From: Dryomyza anilis
Taxonomy: Eukaryota > Arthropoda > Insecta > Diptera > Dryomyzidae
DNA: 64,000 nucleotides
Direction: 5' to 3'
Assembly: GCA_951804985.1 (NCBI GenBank)
Contig: OX638130.1
Location: forward strand, 41,959,224-42,023,223
In this document: positions 58,376 to 64,000 of the stretch, piece after piece
Position numbering within the stretch: position 1 is the stretch's first letter
How the letters are laid out: each line of letters opens with the position of its first letter
Translations under genes and position numbers: made by a program
Notes under the pieces: generated by a model
Seen by the model: the letters and a program-made list of their open reading frames with translations, nothing else
Database searches by the model: none
What the model was told of the DNA's origin: nothing

Positions 58376-58770
58376 TTGAGAGCAAGCCCGACCACTCGGA
58401 GATTTTTACAATTTGTTACCAAAAGAACACTCTTTAACATGTATATTTTTTTTAAATTTTTAAAAAAAGGAAGTTATTGAGAAAATACTATTTTAATTAT
58501 ATTATGATTATCTACCTATGGTCACCCTAATATTAAAAAAATCAATATTTCTACTTTTGCTCATTTCATAACCTTTATATGGTTGCTTAAATGGTTTCGC
58601 TAAGTTAACTATTTCCTAAGTTACAGTAAGTTAAGCCAGCGCAATTTTGTGCATTTTTTTTGAGTTTTTCATATTTCAAGGACTCATATCCCTGAAACCA
58701 CTGCAGTTAGGAAACTGAAATTTTTCGTTTTTCTTAAGTTTAAGTCATAACCCCATCCTACAAAATTTCA

Positions 58771-58983
58771 TTAATTTCTGAGAGAGTGATGCCAAAATTT
58801 TAAAATGTTCAGTTGATTTGACGTGGAATAACCCATAACTCTTCTGGCTCGTATACAGTCTCTTCGCAGTTGGGCGATTTCCTCATTGCACCAATACACC
58901 GATTGTTCTTTTTTCCTCATCGAGCCGTTGTTAACTTGTAACTTGATCAATAAGCTGCTGAGACATATTTTCTGGTGAACCAA
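58771..58983 (-). pseudogene. LINE (R1/jockey-like) linker fragment, right-arm copy
   Basis: Same peptide as the left-arm copy (YWCNEEIAQLRRDCIRARR) with few differences at its end (HSLRN for HYLRN). Confidence 0.6.
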
Positions 58984-59368
58984 TCAGAATCATATCCTCC
59001 CGTATACACGGAGGAAAATAAAATTCTAAAGCTCGAGAAGAATTGGGTTAGATAGAAAAATAGTATAGTAGAATTTGACTAATATCAGTAAAAAAAAAAC
59101 ACGCAAAATTGATGCTGTATTCATCGCAAAAAGAACACGTGTTCATGTATTGTTGTTGTTTTCATCGATATTGCTCTGTCTGCAATATTCGCTTGTATGC
59201 TTTGTTTTGCGAGATGGCCATCTGTTTGTTAGTCTGCCTGTCTGTTGAAAGTAACCAAGCCAAATTTTTCTAGATATTCAGACATTAAGTTCTTAGGTAT
59301 CAAAAAAGTAACTAAGTACAATAAGTCTGGATTTCATTTTTTTTTCTTAGGTATCAAAAAATTGCATG

Positions 59369-60406
59369 ATATACAATGTTTGCATGTGTGTGTTTTCACG
59401 AATAGAACAGCAACAGCACATATCGATAGACAGAGACACGAACAAACAGATGGCGCTGACGGACGAGCAAAGCAAAACATAAACACGAGTGCAATTTTGG
59501 GACGAAAACAACAACAACATTATTGATGCCTAAGAAATTAATAACTGAATTCAAGACTAATTCATCTTAGTTAATTTTTTTAACAACTAAGTAAATCCTT
59601 TTCTTGAAATTAAGGATTTTTCGGTTTAGCTGTATATCACTCCGTATACTTCTTGATTCCTTCTGGATTTTAGAATTTTTTCCCTCCGTGTATAAACTTC
59701 GAACAGTTCCTTGTCAAAAGTTAGCTAGTTTTTTCTAAACGCTGTTAAAGCCCGCCAAACGCTGTTAAAGCGCATTAAGCGCTAATTAAAAAAGACAGGC
59801 TCTGTTAAACATTCAAATTCTGCTCTTTTTCTTTTCCGCACAGTCGATTGCGTGAGAACGGTCAATGTACAAAAAAAAAAATAAACAATGAGAGAATGCG
59901 CGACGTCTCAATAATCATTGTCTGGGAGTCCGCAGCGAAATAATCAAAATAGGAACGTTGAAATCAGTGTTACCACCTTAAAATCCACAACAATTTTCAA
60001 AAAATACACTATTTGACTAAAAATTACACAATATTTTTTATGATATTAAAAAATATAAAAAAATGTGACGTTGAGAATTAAAAACGGCTTAGTTAAACCA
60101 GGATTCGTATCCTTGAGCTGGTATTACATATATTGTGTTTTAAAAATTTCTGAATTTTACATTTTTAACCACATTTGTAAAACGTTGGCGTAACGTCGGC
60201 AATTTAAAAAATGATAAGCAAAAGTTTACATGTCAAAATGACCGCAGACAAGAATCTCGCATCAAAGTTTTTTATGCACTTTATTAACAATTCCTTAACG
60301 CACATTTGTCTATCTCGCAGGTTGTATTTTTATTTATCTAACAAAAAAAAATATTCGTAGTTATTTGACAATATTTTTCATATTGATATACATTAAAAAC
60401 ATAGAA
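59369..60406. other. Right-arm-specific 1.04-kb segment
   Basis: Present only in the right arm of P3. Its first part (59380-59525) is itself an inverted, diverged relative of 59131-59240 (ACAAACAGATGGC, ATCGAT, AACAACAACA blocks). It contains a doubled AACGCTGTTAAAGC at about 59737-59775. No gene is recognised, and no duplication or inverted terminus marks it as a simple insertion; a deletion in the left arm is equally possible. Confidence 0.5.
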
Positions 60407-61617
60407 GTGTGCTGACACTTTAAGAAAAAAAAAATAGTAAATTGAGTATAACACAATTTTGAGACTTTTTTTATCATCCTCCATCTTTTGCTGTAAAATA
60501 TCGATATAACTTGATATTATTTAAAAAAAAATAATCTAAATTATTACATAGTTATTTCGATTTAATAAATTGATCTATATAAATAAAAATAAACTTCAAC
60601 AAACGGTAAATATTTCTACTTTCTGAGATAAAACACCATTTCAGCTGGTTCTGCGGAATACAAAGTTTCTAATTTTCGAATTCTCTCAATATAAATTCGA
60701 AATCTTTAAATTTATCTGAAAACATTATTGGTATCAATATTATTAATAATACAAATACATTCCGTTTTACTGTTTGAATTTTAATATAGTTTGACAACAA
60801 AAAATTTAAATTCATTTAGTTTTCTGCTTTAGTTTCTGCTTCAGTTTTCTATGATAAACCTAATATAATAAAATTTGTGAATATTCAAAGATTTGTACAC
60901 TAAGAAAATACGATGTTTATGAAAGTCTAGCTGCAACTATCTGTTTAAATTTACGCCTGTAGCAAATATTGAAACATCTCATAAGTTTCAATAAAGTTCA
61001 GCAAAACTTATAATATTTTTTAAATTTGACAGATAGTTACGAGATGTTTGCCACAACAGCAATGAAAATTGAGATATTTACAGTTGAATGATAGCAAACT
61101 TCCTGAGTTTTTGGATATTTGCAGCAAAACTTTTGAGGTATTTTGACATTTGTCTACTATAAAAAAGGAAAATGGCGTACTTTTTCCTTAAGCTCGATTT
61201 ATCCACTACAATTAAGTAAAGCCAATGGTTTAAAAAAGTGTCAACATTAATATTATATTTTAATGAAAAAAAATGAAAATAAATTTTCCTGGGATTGAAA
61301 TTATCAGCACGTCATGGAAAATATTTCTTTTCAGTTTACTTTGATTACAGCATCGCCGGTCGGATTTGGTTCTTCCGCGAAGAAGTCTCAAGTCGTTGTA
61401 CTATTTCACTTCGAATAATGGCTAAATGGAAGAATGGCTATGTATATGTATAACCAGGACACTGTTTTAATTCTTGAATAAAAAAAAAATACATTTGATT
61501 CATTTGAACACCAATTTTATTTTGATTTACAGATTCTCTATGGTCAGTGGATCCAAAATGTTGTATAAACTTATACCCCTACACGTCTGCGTTAGGCGCT
61601 ATGGGGTCCTAAAGGGT

Positions 61618-62495
<878 letters not shown>

Positions 62496-62621
62496 CATAA
62501 AGTCTCATCAGTTTTTCCATGCAATGGACTTCCAGTTGGGTCGGAATTAGATAGAGCCTTTTCCCAAAACAGCAAAGCTTCACGCACTGCTAATCGTGCG
62601 CTACCTTTTGAATTAATTCGG
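62496..62621. other. Short unassigned segment between array and A fragment
   Basis: Less AT-rich, begins CTCATAAAGTCTCATCAG. It is not recognised as part of A and no gene is seen. Confidence 0.35.
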
Positions 62622-63581
62622 CTAAAGCGAGTATGATAAATCATAACTTGCAGAAGTTGTCGCATCGATGGTAATTTTACTTCCAGAATCCGTGTGATCG
62701 GATTTATTGCCTGCTTTAACTGCTTGGCACACTACTTGAAATAAGTCATCGTTATCCACATCACTACGCCTCCTTGGGACCGGTCGGCACAACGCATTTG
62801 CTGTCTCCTGTGTTAGAGCTGTGGTAACCGTTTCCGTAAATGTTACCTTCGGCGCAGTCACTGCACGTTTTGTCTCTTGATCGCGTATGCCATCAACAAA
62901 CGCTTCGATCTTGCACTTTTCTATGAATCACTCGTTGAATCTGCATACGACAAATGCGCAAGTCTCTCGACGTCCGCTGCTTACGCCTGCAAAGTTTCAC
63001 CATTTCTTTGCATGCGGCCCTTTAGTTTCATTCTGTAGATCTGCTTCATGTAATCACTGCCATATTTGCGTTGCAGTGCAGCCATGTTATAACTGTTTAA
63101 GTCACTTTTTTAAACAGTCTGCAATACTTCGGCTGCGCCTCATTTTAGCGCCACGATAAGTGCGACTACGCTGTCCTCATTGGTCCACCGATTACTTACA
63201 GCCGTTGTCTCAAATTGCAGCTTGAAAATGTTGAACGCTGTAGTTCCATCGTAAATCGGTGATCGGAACTGCTGAGAATTTTGCAGCATTTGCTGATCTA
63301 TCTTGGCTAATTTTCTAGAAGTTCCGCTAGAAGCTGTCTTGAAGCTGCAACTGGCGCATATCAAAACTTTGGGACTGAACTTTTTCTTCTATGTCCAGAT
63401 TTTTCGATGACGCTGTTGCAGGTACCACTTCAAATTCGTGCTCTGTGAGATTACTGCCTTGGAACTGAAATTCCTCCATTAAGCGCTTTTGAAGCTCTAC
63501 TTTAGTACCAGCAGTTGGAAGATCACGACTCGCCAGCTCCTTCTTTAGCAGATCGACTTTAATTTGATCAAATTCAACCAT
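62622..63581 (-). pseudogene. gag: gag of a second A-family copy, fragmented
   Basis: Starting at ATG 63581 on the minus strand: MVEFDQIKVDLLKKELASRD, then LPTAGTKVELQKRLMEE, the SAP-like N-terminus again. The coiled-coil part is missing: after about 63330 the frame goes via LAKIDQQMLQNSQQF straight to the capsid-like SPIYDGTTAFNIFKLQFE. Frame breaks follow at about 63140. The segment 62861-62622 reads KVTFTETVTTALTQETA without the SINE found in the 17-kb copy. The fragment stops before the zinc knuckle. Pol is absent. Confidence 0.85.
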
Positions 63582-63593
63582 TTTGTATCACAA

Positions 63594-63806
63594 TCCCACT
63601 TCTGACACCAATGTTACGAAAATTCAGTCTACGTAAAACTGTTCTACAAGTTCGTAACTCTGGATTGTGTACAAAATAAAAACACACTGAAATTAAACTA
63701 GTATAAATTAACTTTATTTAATTAAAAAACAACTTAAAGAATAATCACTTATATCAACTGCTGAATTTCTACAATTTAGCTTTACAATGTTTACTCACGA
63801 GACGCT
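63594..63806 (-). mobile_element. PBS and truncated 5' LTR of second A copy
   Basis: The plus strand reads ATCCCACTTCTGACACCA then A, then TGTTACGAAAATTC at 63612, so the tRNA-Leu-type PBS and LTR end are intact. The LTR runs only to about 63806 (GAGACGCT) and has a deletion around 63690 relative to the full LTR (GTTTTAACTAGTATTATTT.. shortened). Confidence 0.85.
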
Positions 63807-64000
63807 AGAAAAATAGAAAAAAATTATCCAATTTCTTAGTATATTCTGCCGATAGGCTTCCAGATTCTAATAAAGAACTTACGTGCCTAGCCTGAAACTA
63901 TTTCAACCCAAAAGTCGTTAGACCAAATTCACTTATTAAGAATATGTTTCGGACGTCTCTCCGAGTATTTAAAAACTTAAATAAAAAATATAGTAGGCAG
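63807..64000. other. Unassigned sequence at window end
   Basis: Follows the LTR truncation point. No gene or repeat is recognised. Confidence 0.4.

Overview
This is AT-rich eukaryotic DNA, almost certainly from an insect and probably a fly (Diptera). The Ty3/gypsy, Ty1/copia and LINE remnants, a tRNA-derived SINE, short TIR elements and a dispersed repeat with a GACAGACGGA-rich end all fit that reading. I see no intact host protein gene. Nearly everything recognisable is transposon-derived and nested, and every long coding region is broken by frameshifts, stops or deletions.

Layout. 1-9150: old AT-rich repeat debris with a MITE fragment (671-1015), a three-unit tandem repeat (2304-2600), a complete tRNA-type SINE (4852-5138) and a broken Ty1/copia gag (about 8500-9150). 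9196-26354: a very large inverted repeat. Its arms (9196-14306 and 21422-25707) carry the same nested elements in mirror order: LINE tail, TIR elements D and C, foldback element E, LTR of family B, and LTR of family A. The space between the arms holds a 3' piece of B, a small element bounded by a perfect 25-bp inverted repeat, and a full-length but decayed Ty3/gypsy element 'A' (15606-21968). A has both LTRs, a tRNA-Leu-type PBS, a PPT, a 4-bp target duplication, and a SINE inserted in its gag.

26355-29440: an (AT)n tract, an approximately 85-bp tandem repeat, a three-unit array with two short intron-like stretches, and a 584-bp element with 11-bp terminal repeats. 29455-48830: three minus-strand copies of Ty3/gypsy family 'B'. 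Copies 1 and 2, with the sequence between them, form a recent head-to-tail duplication of about 6.5 kb (32570-39076 and 39077-45601). Its junction is a chimeric gag, as unequal crossing-over between two B gag copies would produce. Copies 2 and 3 lack RT and carry a degenerate CCGAAA array in its place. 49075-49960: a minisatellite and a LINE C-terminal fragment.

50643-61617: two more palindromes that share an end. The second has arms of about 2.2 and 3.2 kb around 2.6 kb of AATAAAATT/(AT)n repeats and carries an R1-like LINE scrap in both arms. 61618-64000: another AT-rich array and a 5' fragment of a second A copy on the minus strand.

The family letters A to H are labels used only here. No transposon in the window looks able to move by itself. 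Its interest lies in the palindromes, the dated recombination events and some unusual element features, such as a SAP-like domain at the Gag N-terminus of A.
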